From assembly GCF_036250695.1 (NCBI RefSeq), contig NZ_CP109427.1:1984001-2048000 (forward strand): a DNA stretch of 64,000 bases, given 5' to 3'. The stretch is from Streptomyces sp. NBC_01497. GTDB taxonomy: Bacteria > Actinomycetota > Actinomycetes > Streptomycetales > Streptomycetaceae. A program made the translations under genes and the position numbers. A model generated the notes under the pieces. It did not search any database and was not told the origin of the DNA. It was given only the letters and a program-made list of their open reading frames with translations. This document shows, piece after piece, positions 25,939 through 35,346 of this stretch; the stretch's first letter is position 1; each line of letters opens with the position of its first letter.

Positions 25939-27447
25939 TCAGTGCGCCGCTGCCGGCGTGTACGGCGCGAGCGCCGCCGCCAGTTCCTCGTGCACCCGTG
26001 CCTTGAGCTGCGTGCCCTCCGGGGTGTGCTCCTCGGACAGCACCTCGCCCTCCGCGTGCACCCGGGAGACCAGCGCGCCCAGCGTGTAGGGGACGAGCAC
26101 CTCGACCTCGGCCTCGGGCCGCGGCAGCTCGGCGTCGATCAGGGCCAGCAGCTCCGCGATGCCCTCGCCGGTACGCGCCGACACGACGATCGCGTTGCGC
26201 TCGGCGCCCAGCAGCCGCTGGAGCACCAACGGGTCCGCCGCGTCGGCCTTGTTGACGACGACGATCTCGCGTACGTCCTTCGCGCCGACGTCGTGCACGA
26301 CCTCGCGCACGGCGGCGAGCTGCTCCTCGGGCACCGGGTGCGAACCGTCCACCACGTGCAGGATCAGGTCGGCCTCGCCGACCTCCTCCATCGTGGAGCG
26401 GAACGCCTCCACCAGGTGGTGCGGCAGGTGCCGGACGAAGCCCACGGTGTCCGCGAGGGTGTACAGGCGCCCGCCGGGCGTCTCGGCCCGCCGCACCGTC
26501 GGGTCCAGCGTGGCGAACAGCGCGTTCTCCACCAGGACACCGGCGCCCGTGAGGCGGTTGAGCAGGGACGACTTGCCCGCGTTGGTGTAACCGGCGATGG
26601 CGACGGACGGCACCCGGTGGCGCTTGCGCTCCTGGCGCTTGATCTCGCGGCCGGTCTTCATCTCCGCGATCTCCCGGCGCATCTTCGCCATCTTCTCGCG
26701 GATCCTGCGCCGGTCCGTCTCGATCTTGGTCTCACCGGGACCGCGGGTGGCCATGCCGCCACTGCCGCCGCCACCCATCTGCCGGGACAGCGACTGGCCC
26801 CAGCCGCGCAGCCTCGGCAGCATGTACTGCATCTGCGCGAGTGCGACCTGTGCCTTGCCCTCACGGGACTTGGCGTGCTGGGCGAAGATGTCGAGAATCA
26901 GTGCCGTGCGGTCGACGACCTTCACCTTGACGACGTCCTCAAGGTGGATCAGCTGGCCGGGGCTCAGCTCACCGTCGCACACCACCGTGTCGGCGCCGCT
27001 GTCGAGGACGATGTCCCGCAGCTCCCTGGCCTTGCCGGAGCCGATGTACGTGGCGGGGTCGGGCTTGTCGCGCCGCTGCACCACGCCGTCCAGGACGAGC
27101 GCGCCCGCGGTCTCCGCGAGGGCGGCGAGCTCCGCGAGGGAGTTCTCCGCGTCGGCCAGCGTGCCGGACGTCCAGACGCCGACCAGCACCACACGCTCCA
27201 GGCGAAGCTGCCGGTACTCGACCTCGGTGACGTCCTCCAGCTCGGTGGACAGGCCCACCACGCGCCGGAGCGCGGCCCGGTCCGACCGGTCGAACTGGTC
27301 GCCGTCGCGGTCCTGGTCGATCTCGCGGCTCCGGGCGACGTCCTCCTCCATCAGGGCATCGGCCCGGAGGCTGTCGGTACGGGGATCCGCCGGACGGCCC
27401 GCCGCGGAGTTGTTCGCGTCCCAGGAGGAGGAGGAAGAGGAGGTCAT
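25939..27447 (-). CDS. hflX: Ribosome-associated GTPase HflX
   Basis: 502 residues. The HflX-specific N domain (residues 80-200; YIGSGKARELRD) and the Gly-rich linker with GPGETKIETDRRRIR and its long helix are followed by the G domain: G1 GYTNAGKS (286-293), G3 DTVGFVRHLP, G4 NKAD. HflX binds the 50S subunit and splits stalled or heat-damaged ribosomes. The first 60 residues are a Ser/Asp/Arg-rich extension. It is convergent with the serine protease gene and shares its terminator. Confidence 0.96.
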   Translation of the reverse strand: MTSSSSSSWDANNSAAGRPADPRTDSLRADALMEEDVARSREIDQDRDGDQFDRSDRAALRRVVGLSTELEDVTEVEYRQLRLERVVLVGVWTSGTLADAENSLAELAALAETAGALVLDGVVQRRDKPDPATYIGSGKARELRDIVLDSGADTVVCDGELSPGQLIHLEDVVKVKVVDRTALILDIFAQHAKSREGKAQVALAQMQYMLPRLRGWGQSLSRQMGGGGSGGMATRGPGETKIETDRRRIREKMAKMRREIAEMKTGREIKRQERKRHRVPSVAIAGYTNAGKSSLLNRLTGAGVLVENALFATLDPTVRRAETPGGRLYTLADTVGFVRHLPHHLVEAFRSTMEEVGEADLILHVVDGSHPVPEEQLAAVREVVHDVGAKDVREIVVVNKADAADPLVLQRLLGAERNAIVVSARTGEGIAELLALIDAELPRPEAEVEVLVPYTLGALVSRVHAEGEVLSEEHTPEGTQLKARVHEELAAALAPYTPAAAH

Positions 27448-27585
27448 TGGGTCCTTACGTCGTCGGGATGCCGAAAATCACGGCGTCGAACAGGTCAACG
27501 CCGGGCCTGAGGGATTGATTCCCCCCCGACCGGCGATGTCGACACGTCGATGGTGACATGGCGCACGTCCGCCGTCACGCGGGTT

Positions 27586-29184
27586 TCACACACCGCCACC
27601 GGCCGTCATCGCGCCGTACCCGTCCGGTGCGGCCGGACCGGCGAACGCGCCCGGCAGCAGCCTCTTCACCCCCTGCTGCCCGGGCCGGGCCGTGTGCGCC
27701 TGCGGCGCGGCCCCGTGCTGCTCGGGCTTCGCGCCGGTGTGCGCGGGGGCCGCGGGCCGCCAGTCGGGGTGCCCGGGCATGGGGGGCGTCTTCGCCCCGT
27801 ACAGCCAGCCCTCGAAGAAGCCGGTCAGGTCGCGGCCGGCGTCGTGCGAGGCCAGCGCGACGAAGTCGGCGGTGGAGGCCGACGCGTCGCGGTGGTCGCT
27901 GACCCAGTCGCGTTCGATGCGGGAGAACGTGTCGGCACCCACCTCCTGGCGCAGCGCGTACAGCACCAGCGCGCTCCCGTCGTAGACGACCGGCCGGAAG
28001 ATGCTGATGGGCTGACCCGCGACGGGCGCCTTGGGCCTGGCGGGCGGGCCGCCGGCGGCGCGCCAGTCGTCCGACTCGGCGTACGCCTCGCGCATGCGGC
28101 TCTCGAAGGTGGGCCCGCCGTGCTCCTCCGCGTACGTGCCCTCGTACCAGGTGGCGTGCCCCTCGTTGAGCCAGACGTCGGACCAGCGGTGCGGGGAGAC
28201 GCTGTCGCCGAACCACTGGTGCGACAGCTCGTGCACGAGCACCGAGTCGACGTACCACTCCGGGTAGCCGCCGCCGATGAACATGTTCCGCTCAAACAGC
28301 GACAGTGTCTGCGTCTCCAGTTCGAAGCCGGTGTCGGCGCCCGCGATGAGCACGCCGTAGTCCTCGAAGGGGTAGCGCCCGACGCGCTGCTCCATCCACT
28401 GGATCATGCCGGGCGTCTTGGCGAGCCACGGTTCGAGCCGTGCCTTGTCGGCAGCCGGCACGACGTCCCGCACGGGCAGGCCGTGCGGGCCCGTGCGGTG
28501 GATGACCGCGGAGGTGCCGATGGAGACCTGCGCGAGTTCGGTGGCCATGGGGTGGCTGGTGCGGTACGTCCAGGTGGTGTCCGCGCCGTCGGCCGTCCTC
28601 GCGACCTCGTCACCGTTCGCGACGACCGTGAGCTTCTTGGGCGCCGAGACGTGGAACGTGAAGAACGCCTTGTCGTCGGGGTGATCGTCACAGGGGAAGA
28701 CGCGGTGCGCGGCGTTGGCCTGATTGGCCATCACCAGGCCGTCCGTGGTCCTGACCCAGCCGCCCGCGCCGGCGGCCCCGCCGGTCTCGCTGGTGTGACG
28801 GACGGTGACCCGCAGCGGATCGCCGGGCGCCACGGGCTCGGACGGGGTGACGACGAGGTCCTCACCGGCGGTGGCGAAAGCGGCAGGCCTGCCGTTGACG
28901 CGCACCGAGCGGACGGTCCCGTGGGTGAAGTCGAGATTGAAGCGGTCGAGGCGGTCCGTCGCCGTGGCGTCGATGGTGGTGACCGCGTCCAGTGACCTGG
29001 CGCTGTCGCCGGTGTAGGTGAGGCCGATGTCGTACGCGCGGACGTCGTACCCCGGGTTGCCGAGGTACGGGAAGAGACGGTCGCCGATGCCGAGCGGCCC
29101 GGGCGCGGGCAGCACCGCGGCGACGAGGGAGGCCGACGCGGCGGCGAGCAGCACGGCGCGCAGCCGGCGGGAGGTGAGGAGCAT
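27586..29184 (-). CDS. Secreted M1 family metallopeptidase (aminopeptidase N-like)
   Basis: 532 residues with an N-terminal signal-type hydrophobic helix (about 9-27) ending near APG. The gluzincin motif HELSHQW (318-324) gives zinc ligands H318 and H322 and catalytic E319; the third ligand is E341 in WLNEGHATWYEG. In place of the classical GAMEN exopeptidase loop it has TGFELETQT, as in the short actinobacterial M1 branch, so strict aminopeptidase activity is uncertain. It lacks the large C-terminal helical domain of PepN (about 860 residues). Likely extracellular or membrane-tethered. Confidence 0.9.
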   Translation of the reverse strand: MLLTSRRLRAVLLAAASASLVAAVLPAPGPLGIGDRLFPYLGNPGYDVRAYDIGLTYTGDSARSLDAVTTIDATATDRLDRFNLDFTHGTVRSVRVNGRPAAFATAGEDLVVTPSEPVAPGDPLRVTVRHTSETGGAAGAGGWVRTTDGLVMANQANAAHRVFPCDDHPDDKAFFTFHVSAPKKLTVVANGDEVARTADGADTTWTYRTSHPMATELAQVSIGTSAVIHRTGPHGLPVRDVVPAADKARLEPWLAKTPGMIQWMEQRVGRYPFEDYGVLIAGADTGFELETQTLSLFERNMFIGGGYPEWYVDSVLVHELSHQWFGDSVSPHRWSDVWLNEGHATWYEGTYAEEHGGPTFESRMREAYAESDDWRAAGGPPARPKAPVAGQPISIFRPVVYDGSALVLYALRQEVGADTFSRIERDWVSDHRDASASTADFVALASHDAGRDLTGFFEGWLYGAKTPPMPGHPDWRPAAPAHTGAKPEQHGAAPQAHTARPGQQGVKRLLPGAFAGPAAPDGYGAMTAGGGV

Positions 29185-29300
29185 CCCTCACCGCTACCAG
29201 GGCGCACGCGGCCCGTGGGGGCGGCGCGCGACCCTCTCAGCCGAAAGGGGTCAGTCGCGGGCCGTACGTGGACGCCAGGCGGCCGGCCGGGCGCCGGGCC

Positions 29301-31391
29301 TCACGCTTCGGCGGGCTGCGTGGCGCGGCTCACGTCGTAGACACCGGGCACGTCCCGCATGGCGCGCATCAGGCCCGGCAGCAGCGCCGCGTCGGCGAGT
29401 TGGACGGTGTACGTGTGCCGGACGCGCTGCCTGCTGGGCGGCTCGACGGTGGCCGAGATGATGGCGGCGCCCGCGGTGGACATCGCGTCGGTCAGATCGG
29501 CCATCAGCCGGGGGCGGCCGAACGATTCGGCGCGCAGCGTCACTTGGCACTCGGCGGTGTCACCGGCGGCCCAGCTGACGGCCACCGGTGAGCGGGTGGT
29601 CATCCTCGCGACGGCGGGACACCCGGTGCGGTGGACGGTGACGGTACCGCCCCGCACCTGGAAGGCGGTGATCTCGTCGGGCGGTACGGGCGTACAGCAG
29701 CCCGCGAGCCGTACGGGCGCGTCCGGCAGTTCGCTGACGACGCCGACGGCGCCGCGCGGGCCCGCGGAGAGGACGGCGGGCGGCCGGGGCGAGGCATCGG
29801 GCAGGGCCGCCTCGTCGGGGTGGGCCGCGAGCCAGCCGGTGATCGCGATGCGCGCGGCGGGCGTGCGGGCGTGCTCCAGCCACTCGGGCGACGGGCCCGA
29901 CGCCGCGTCGTGGGCGAGCAGGATCTGTACGGTGTCGCCGTCCTTGAGGACCGTGCCCAGCGCGACGAGGCGGCCGCCGACGCGGGCGCCGAGACATCGG
30001 TGCGCCGCCTCGCCGTACTGCGCGTACGCGGCGTCGACGCAGGTCGCCCCCGCCGGCAGGCCGAGCATGCCGCCCTCGGCGCGGAAGACGGTGATCTCGC
30101 GGTCCTGCGCGAGGTCGGCGCGGAGCGTCTTCCAGAACGTGTCGGAGTCCGGCGCGGACTGCTGCCACTCCAGCAGCCGGGAGAGCCAGCCGGGCCGCGT
30201 GGGGTCGATACGCTCGCCGTCCGGGCCCTCCGCCGCCGTGTCGCCCGCGGCCGGCCCCGGTGCGTACGGGTTGCCCAGCGCGACGACGCCCGCCTCCGCG
30301 ACCTTGTGCATCTGGTGCGTACGGATCAGCACCTCGGCGACGGCGCCGTCGGGGCCGACGACGGCGGTGTGCAGTGACTGGTACAGGTTGAACTTGGGCG
30401 CGGCGACGAAGTCCTTGAACTCGGAGATCACCGGCGTGAAGCACGTATGGAGCTCGCCGAGGACCGCGTAGCAGTCGGCGTCCTCGGAGACGAGGACGAG
30501 CAGCCGGCCGAAGTCCGTACCGCGCAGCTCACCGCGTTTGAGGCGCGATCGGTACACCGAGACCAGGTGGCGCGGCCTGACCAGCACCTCGCCGGAGATG
30601 CCGGCCTCGCGCAGCACCCGGCGCATGTCCTGGGCGGTCGCGGCGAGCGCGTCGCCGGCGGAGGCGTTCTCGGAGATCAGGGTGCGGGTGCGGGCCGCGT
30701 CCTCCCGGTCGAGGATGGCGAAGACCAGGTCCTCCAGCTCGGACTTGATGGCCTGCACGCCGAGGCGTTCAGCGAGGGGGACGAGGACGTCCCGGGTGAC
30801 CTTGGCGATCCGCTCCTGCTTCTCGGGGCGCATCACGCCGAGCGTGCGCATGTTGTGGAGCCGGTCGGCGAGTTTGATCGACATGACCCGGACGTCGTTA
30901 CCGGTGGCGACGAGCATCTTCCGGAACGTCTCGGGCTCGGCTGCGGCGCCGTAGTCGACCTTCTCCAGCTTGGTCACGCCGTCGACGAGATAGCGGACCT
31001 CCTCGCCGAACTCGCTGCCGACCTGGTCGAGCGTGACATCCGTGTCCTCGACCGTGTCGTGCAGGACGGCGGCGGTCAGGGTGGTGGTCTCCGCGCCCAG
31101 CTCCGCGAGGATCAGCGTGACGGCGAGCGGATGGGTGATGTACGGCTCACCGCTCTTGCGGTACTGGCCGCGGTGCGACGCCTCGGCGAGCACGTACGCG
31201 CGGTGCAGGACCGACAGGTCGGCGTCCGGGAAATGCGCCCGGTGCGCCTCCGCGACATGTCCTATGGCATCGGGCAGCCGATCGCGCGACGCGGGGCCGA
31301 GCAGAGCGGCCCTGCCCAGCCTGCGGAGGTCGATACGGGGCAGGCCGCGCCTGCGGCCATGGACACCAGGGCTGGTGGCCTCTGCACTCAT
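29301..31391 (-). CDS. rshA: RelA/SpoT homologue (RshA-like), hydrolase motifs intact, synthetase motifs altered
   Basis: 696 residues; ATG 31391 follows GGAGGTG. N-terminal HD hydrolase: HRGQYRKSGEPYITHPL, AAVLHDTVEDTD (HD pair), KLADRLHNMRTL and PLAERLG are all present. The synthetase domain (about 255-400) keeps ADCYAVLGELH, EFKDFVAAPKFNLYQSLHT and the Glu in AEVLIRT. The usual DLxGxRV motif reads DFGRLLVL, and the conserved AAHW region is VALG. A TGS domain (about 455-515) and a C-terminal ACT domain follow. In S. coelicolor this is the second RSH protein besides RelA. My reading favours (p)ppGpp hydrolysis over synthesis. Confidence 0.88.
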   Translation of the reverse strand: MSAEATSPGVHGRRRGLPRIDLRRLGRAALLGPASRDRLPDAIGHVAEAHRAHFPDADLSVLHRAYVLAEASHRGQYRKSGEPYITHPLAVTLILAELGAETTTLTAAVLHDTVEDTDVTLDQVGSEFGEEVRYLVDGVTKLEKVDYGAAAEPETFRKMLVATGNDVRVMSIKLADRLHNMRTLGVMRPEKQERIAKVTRDVLVPLAERLGVQAIKSELEDLVFAILDREDAARTRTLISENASAGDALAATAQDMRRVLREAGISGEVLVRPRHLVSVYRSRLKRGELRGTDFGRLLVLVSEDADCYAVLGELHTCFTPVISEFKDFVAAPKFNLYQSLHTAVVGPDGAVAEVLIRTHQMHKVAEAGVVALGNPYAPGPAAGDTAAEGPDGERIDPTRPGWLSRLLEWQQSAPDSDTFWKTLRADLAQDREITVFRAEGGMLGLPAGATCVDAAYAQYGEAAHRCLGARVGGRLVALGTVLKDGDTVQILLAHDAASGPSPEWLEHARTPAARIAITGWLAAHPDEAALPDASPRPPAVLSAGPRGAVGVVSELPDAPVRLAGCCTPVPPDEITAFQVRGGTVTVHRTGCPAVARMTTRSPVAVSWAAGDTAECQVTLRAESFGRPRLMADLTDAMSTAGAAIISATVEPPSRQRVRHTYTVQLADAALLPGLMRAMRDVPGVYDVSRATQPAEA

Positions 31392-31542
31392 GGGCACCTC
31401 CGGGCAGGATCGACCGGCGGTTCGAGGGACAGGGTCACGCCCTCCGGGCCGGTGCTTGATGCTATCGAGCCCACCACGTGGACCAGACCTGCACTCGTTC
31501 AGCGTGAAACGGATCACCCGTTCAAGCGAACGTCTGCATGTC

Positions 31543-32424
31543 TCAACCGAAGGCCGATTCGAGCCATTCCGGGGCGATGTGCCCTTCGGCGACGATGACG
31601 GCGGGGCCCGTCATCTCGATCTCGCCGTCGGGGTGCTCCGTGATCACGAGCCGGCCGCCGGGCAGGTCCACCGTGTACGTGACGGGCCTGCCGGTCACGG
31701 CCGGGTCCACGCCGTCCCTGCGCGCCGTCGCGACGGCCACGGCGCACGCGCCGGTACCGCACGACCGGGTCTCGCCCGAACCGCGCTCGTGGACCCGCAT
31801 CGCGACATGGCCCGGGGCCCTGTCGACGACGAACTCGACGTTGACCCCGTCGGGGTAGACGCCCGCCGGGGTGTACTCGGGTGTGGTGAGCAGGTCTCCC
31901 GCGTGCGTCAGCTCCTCGACGAAGGCGATCGCGTGCGGGTTACCCATGTTGACGTTGTACGCGGGCCAGCTGCGGGCGCCCACGGCGACCTCCACGCGGT
32001 CGTCCGGGAGGGCGGCGCGCCCCATGCGGACCGTGACGTCTCCGTCCTTGGCGAGGTGGACCTGCTTGACCCCGCCACGGGTGGCGACCGCGAGATCGCC
32101 CGCCCCGACGTGCCCGGCGCGCTGGAGGCAGCGGGCGAAGACGCGCACGCCGTTGCCGCACATCTCCGCGACGGAACCGTCGGCGTTGCGGTAGTCCATG
32201 AACCATTCGGCCTCGCCGGCCATCGCGCGCGCCTCGGGGTGGGCCGCGGAGCGCACCATGTGCAGCACGCCGTCCGCCCCGACACCCGCCCTGCGGTCGC
32301 AGAGCGCGGCCACGAGCCCCGGAGGCAGGTCGAGCGCGTTGTCCGGGTCCGGCAGGATCACGAAGTCGTTCTCCGTGCCGTGTCCCTTGAGGAACGCCAG
32401 GGGCGTGGTCGCTGTGGTGGTCAC
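31543..32424 (-). CDS. dapF: Diaminopimelate epimerase
   Basis: 293 residues. It converts LL- to meso-diaminopimelate in lysine and peptidoglycan synthesis; Streptomyces use LL-DAP in the wall and need meso-DAP for lysine. The two catalytic cysteines are C89 (EMCGNGVRVFA) and C222 (GETRSCGTGACA), one base for each face of the alpha carbon. I prefer GTG 32424 because the protein then starts just before the conserved FLKGHGTENDFV; ATGs at 32433 and 32454 are alternatives. Confidence 0.96.
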   Translation of the reverse strand: MTTTATTPLAFLKGHGTENDFVILPDPDNALDLPPGLVAALCDRRAGVGADGVLHMVRSAAHPEARAMAGEAEWFMDYRNADGSVAEMCGNGVRVFARCLQRAGHVGAGDLAVATRGGVKQVHLAKDGDVTVRMGRAALPDDRVEVAVGARSWPAYNVNMGNPHAIAFVEELTHAGDLLTTPEYTPAGVYPDGVNVEFVVDRAPGHVAMRVHERGSGETRSCGTGACAVAVATARRDGVDPAVTGRPVTYTVDLPGGRLVITEHPDGEIEMTGPAVIVAEGHIAPEWLESAFG

Positions 32425-32487
32425 GCGTCCCATCGTAGAAGCCACCGGCGACATGCGGCGACGGCGCCCACGGAGCGGACGCTCCGA

Positions 32488-32522
32488 GAGGAGCCGTAGC
32501 TCAGGGAGGAGCCGTAGCTCAG
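32488..32522. repeat. 17-bp direct duplication at the end of the membrane protein gene
   Basis: GAGGAGCCGTAGCTCAG occurs at 32488-32504 and 32506-32522; the second copy overlaps the stop codon of the minus-strand gene. Confidence 0.85.
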
Positions 32523-33148
32523 CGCAACCGCGCCACGCGCCACACGGCGAGTGCCACGACGATCGCGGCGACCGCCACGTAGAGCGCCACGAAGCGCCGG
32601 TCGGCGCGTTCGCCGGACGCCTTGGACGGCAGGCCCGGCCAGGTGTAGCCGACCTTGCGGGCGGCCGTCATGCCCCAGCCCGCGGCGCAGCAGCCCAGGA
32701 GGAGGCCCAGCATGGCCGTCACGGAACCGCCGTCGCCCGTACCGAAGGCGAGCGGGAACGCGAACATCAGGGACCCGACACCGGCCAGTATCACGATGGG
32801 CGCGATCTGCCAGATGCGGAACTTGCCCTGCGGTCTGAGCTCCACCTCGACCTCGGTGACCTGCTCGGCCGCCGGGTCCTGCTCGTCCGGGCCGTCGGAG
32901 GTGAGGCCGTCGGAGGTGAGAGCGCCCGGGACCGCCGCGCCGTCCGACGGGCCGGGGCCCGCGAGGCCGCCGGGCACGGGACCGTCCTGGACCAGACCGT
33001 CCGCGTCGACCGCGACGTGCGGCGACACGCCGGCCGGCGGCGGTGTGCGCGGCGGAGCCGGGAGGACCGCAGGCGGTGGCCCGTCGTCGTCGGAGACTTC
33101 GGGCACGTCCCGCGTCGCCGACTGGGGATCGCGAGGGCCGGCTTCCAT
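32519..33148 (-). CDS. Membrane protein of unknown function
   Basis: 209 residues if started at ATG 33148 (GGGAGG upstream); an ATG at 33205 would add 19. The first 110 residues are acidic, Pro/Gly-rich and probably cytoplasmic, and include a short SDGLTSDG duplication. Three membrane helices follow: IWQIAPIVILAGVGSLMFAF, VTAMLGLLLGCCAAGWGM and FVALYVAVAAIVVALAVW. In S. coelicolor an equivalent gene lies between dapF and miaA (from memory). Here the integrated element starts 100 bp upstream of it and may have replaced its native promoter. Confidence 0.8.
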   Translation of the reverse strand: MEAGPRDPQSATRDVPEVSDDDGPPPAVLPAPPRTPPPAGVSPHVAVDADGLVQDGPVPGGLAGPGPSDGAAVPGALTSDGLTSDGPDEQDPAAEQVTEVEVELRPQGKFRIWQIAPIVILAGVGSLMFAFPLAFGTGDGGSVTAMLGLLLGCCAAGWGMTAARKVGYTWPGLPSKASGERADRRFVALYVAVAAIVVALAVWRVARLR

Positions 33149-33247
33149 CGCCACGCGCCCTCCCAACTCGGACTCCACGGGTGGATCGATGCTCGATGAT
33201 GGCACGCCGTCAGTCGCCGAAATGACGGCCGGGGCGTCCCGATGCCA

Positions 33248-33264
33248 TCACGTGATCAGGCTGT
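33248..33264. repeat. Left attachment-site copy (attL-like)
   Basis: TCACGTGATCAGGCTGT, identical to 36569-36585. Its core contains the palindrome TCACGTGA. The flank to the left continues host sequence toward the membrane protein gene. Confidence 0.75.
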
Positions 33265-33288
33265 TATAGCCCCGCTTTAGGGTTATGC

Positions 33289-33349
33289 AGGTCAGACGCC
33301 TGTTGCCGGTCGGCCAGTCAGCGAGAGGTCAGCAATAGCCGCAGGTCAG
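33289..33349 (+). repeat. Short AGGTCAG direct repeats beside the left attachment site
   Basis: AGGTCAG occurs at 33289, 33326 and 33343, with a related AGTCAG at 33316. Clustered heptamers between an attachment site and the integrase gene look like arm-type binding sites of a tyrosine recombinase; more copies (AGTCAG near 33977, GGTCAG near 34018 and 34050) flank the other end of the integrase remnant. Functional assignment is inference. Confidence 0.45.
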
Positions 33350-33389
33350 CGCCGGATTGACCGGCCGCGACCAGCCCGAAGGAGAAGCC

Positions 33390-33941
33390 CTGTCGAACAA
33401 GCTTGCGCGGGGTATGGGGAGCTTCTTCAAGACCTGCGAGTGTCGCCGGCCGTCGAGGTGCCCGCACCTCCATACGATCCGCTTCCGCAACAGCCGGGGG
33501 AAGCAGGCCGAGGAGTTCGGCTACTCCAACCAGTACAGTGCGATCGACCGTTTGATCGAGCTATATACGGCTCGCAAGACCACCCCGAAGACCATCGCCG
33601 AGCAGCAGGAGACCCTCGGCGAGATGATCTTCGAGGAGTACGCGAAGGCGTGGTTCGCCCGCAAGCGCGGCCTCACCGGCAGCACGAAAGCCGCGACCGA
33701 GTCCCGGCTGCGCACCCACTCCTACCCGGAGATCGGGTCGCGGAAGATGCACACCTTCGACAGCTTCGTGGTTGAACGTTTCATCACCGCCAAGCCCGCC
33801 CGAGTACCGCCCAGGCCCCACCGTGATCCGCACCAAGGAACAGGTCGGCCTCCTGCGCACGGCCCGCTCGACCTCGCAGGCGCAGTCCTCGACTCCGCCC
33901 ATGTACGCGGAGGTACGCGCCGACAAGGCTTCCACCAGTAG
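33390..33941 (+). pseudogene. Tyrosine integrase, N-terminal remnant with deletion and frameshift
   Basis: The frame from about 33390 encodes MGSFFKTCECRRPSRCPHLH and, further on, EEYAKAWFARKRGLTGSTKA and the SAM-like core-binding segment ending near 33783. This matches the N-terminal half of integrases of Streptomyces integrative elements. Homology then jumps to the +1 frame (EYRPGPTVIRTKEQVGLLR, from about 33793), which implies an internal deletion plus frameshift. The catalytic R-H-R-Y domain is missing. A good AAGGAG at 33379 precedes a CTG codon (perhaps a mutated GTG); ATG 33414 is the only standard start. Not expected to be active. Confidence 0.82.
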
Positions 33942-34121
33942 AAGCCCTGGGACTTTCCTGGGACTTTGCTCCGCATCAGTCAGCGAGACGTTGAAAGACA
34001 GGAAAAGGACTTTGCACTGGTCAGCGCCTCACAGGGCTGCAACGACGCAGGTCAGCCGGGCGGGTGGCCACTTCTTCTACTGTGCGAGGTGATCGAAGGA
34101 TCCGGACTATCCCGCGCCGGC

Positions 34122-35258
34122 CTACTGTGGGGGAAGTTCGAAGCGCAGCAGGGCCCCGGCCTGGTGCGTGCGAAGTTCTGTCTCCGGCTCGATGTGCCGT
34201 ACCTCGGCGCCGTCGTCGATGACGGTCTCGGTCAGTTCGTTGATGATGTCGGGGACCTCGCGCAGCGGCTCCCCGCAGAGCGGGCAGGTCTTTCCCGAGC
34301 GCGCAAGCAGCCCGTCCCGGTCGCAGACGACGCCTGGGGCAACCGCCTCCTCGTCCACCGCCAGCGTCCGGATCGCGGCCAGCGAGGCCGCCCACAGCGT
34401 CTCGTCGAGCGCGACGGCGGAGGGCTGCCGGGCCGCCCTGGCTTCGAGGATCTCGCCGACGAGCTGTCGCTGCTCCTGGTGTGCGTGGTCGGAGACGAGC
34501 TCCTGCACCTTCTGCTTGATGTCCGCAGGCGTGGCGGTCTCACGGTCGACGGTGAAGCTGCCGATGAGCCGGTCCCGCAGTTCACGCGGGAGGAATTCGA
34601 TGAAGACCGGTACCTCATAAGAGTGGCCGCCGACGACGAGCAGGTCGAAGCGCCCGGTCCCGAACAGCTGCTTCAGCTCGCCGATGAGCCGCCGGTAGTG
34701 CCGTTTGCTGAGCTCGTCGGCCTTGTTGCGGACCCGGTCCTCGGCGAGCCCCGCGGCGTAGTTGGGCTTGCGCAGCGTACGGTCGCGGATCTTCTCCAGC
34801 TCCCGGGCCTCGTCGAGGTAGTGCTCCCAGACCTGACCGGTCCCCTTGTCCACGATGACCGCGCAGGTGCGGTAGTACTCGTCGAGCACGCCCAGCATCG
34901 GACGGACGTACGGATCTGCGTCCACCACGATGCGTTCACGGACGCTTCGCGGCAGCCACACCTGCTCGTAGACGCCGTTGCCGCTACAGGAGAAGACGGC
35001 GACAGCGCCCGGTCGGTGGGGCTCCTCTTCGAGCGATTTCCCGATCTTCGCGATGTCGTCGCGGAGCGAGAGCCGCGCGGCGTGCTCAAGTGAGCGATCC
35101 TCCGCGAGGGGCCGGATGCGGTCCAGCAGGCTCGCCACCCGGGTCAGGAACGCGCGGCGCCCCGTCCTGTCCGGTTCCGCGGGGATGTAGAGCGAGACCA
35201 ACGGAAGTCCGTTCCCGTCCAGCCGGAGAATTCGATCGACCTGGTCTTGCGTGATCAT
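34122..35258 (-). CDS. baeRF/Vms1-like (archaeo-eukaryotic release factor fold) protein
   Basis: 378 residues, intact, ATG 35258 with GAGGAG at ideal spacing. The fold of the bacterial eRF1-like group (baeRF) is suggested by LPLVSLYIPAEPDRTGRRAF, the Asp/Glu-rich middle VIVDKGTGQVWEHYLDEAREL, FDLLVVGGHSYEVPVFIEFL and the closing VRHIEPETELRTH...GALLRF. A CPLCGEPL pair suggests a small metal site near residue 325. Relatives release or hydrolyse peptidyl-tRNA on stalled ribosomes, or are proposed to. It is the only intact gene within the integrated element and could be cargo. Confidence 0.75.
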   Translation of the reverse strand: MITQDQVDRILRLDGNGLPLVSLYIPAEPDRTGRRAFLTRVASLLDRIRPLAEDRSLEHAARLSLRDDIAKIGKSLEEEPHRPGAVAVFSCSGNGVYEQVWLPRSVRERIVVDADPYVRPMLGVLDEYYRTCAVIVDKGTGQVWEHYLDEARELEKIRDRTLRKPNYAAGLAEDRVRNKADELSKRHYRRLIGELKQLFGTGRFDLLVVGGHSYEVPVFIEFLPRELRDRLIGSFTVDRETATPADIKQKVQELVSDHAHQEQRQLVGEILEARAARQPSAVALDETLWAASLAAIRTLAVDEEAVAPGVVCDRDGLLARSGKTCPLCGEPLREVPDIINELTETVIDDGAEVRHIEPETELRTHQAGALLRFELPPQ

Positions 35259-35346
35259 CACTGCTCCTCGCGCTCCGTGAGCCTCGCTCCGCCCCGTTCC
35301 AGGTAACGCGGTGGACGCAGGAGCAGCAACCGCAGCGTGACCCAGT

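Noticed and set aside
32488..32522. Duplicated GAGCCGTAGCTCAG resembles a tRNA 5' end with D-arm
   Set aside because: Neither copy is followed by an anticodon stem, T-arm or acceptor complement; it is a short duplication around a stop codon.
33357..33413. Longer N terminus for the integrase starting at TTG 33357
   Set aside because: No ribosome-binding site before it; the good AAGGAG lies at 33379, past that start.
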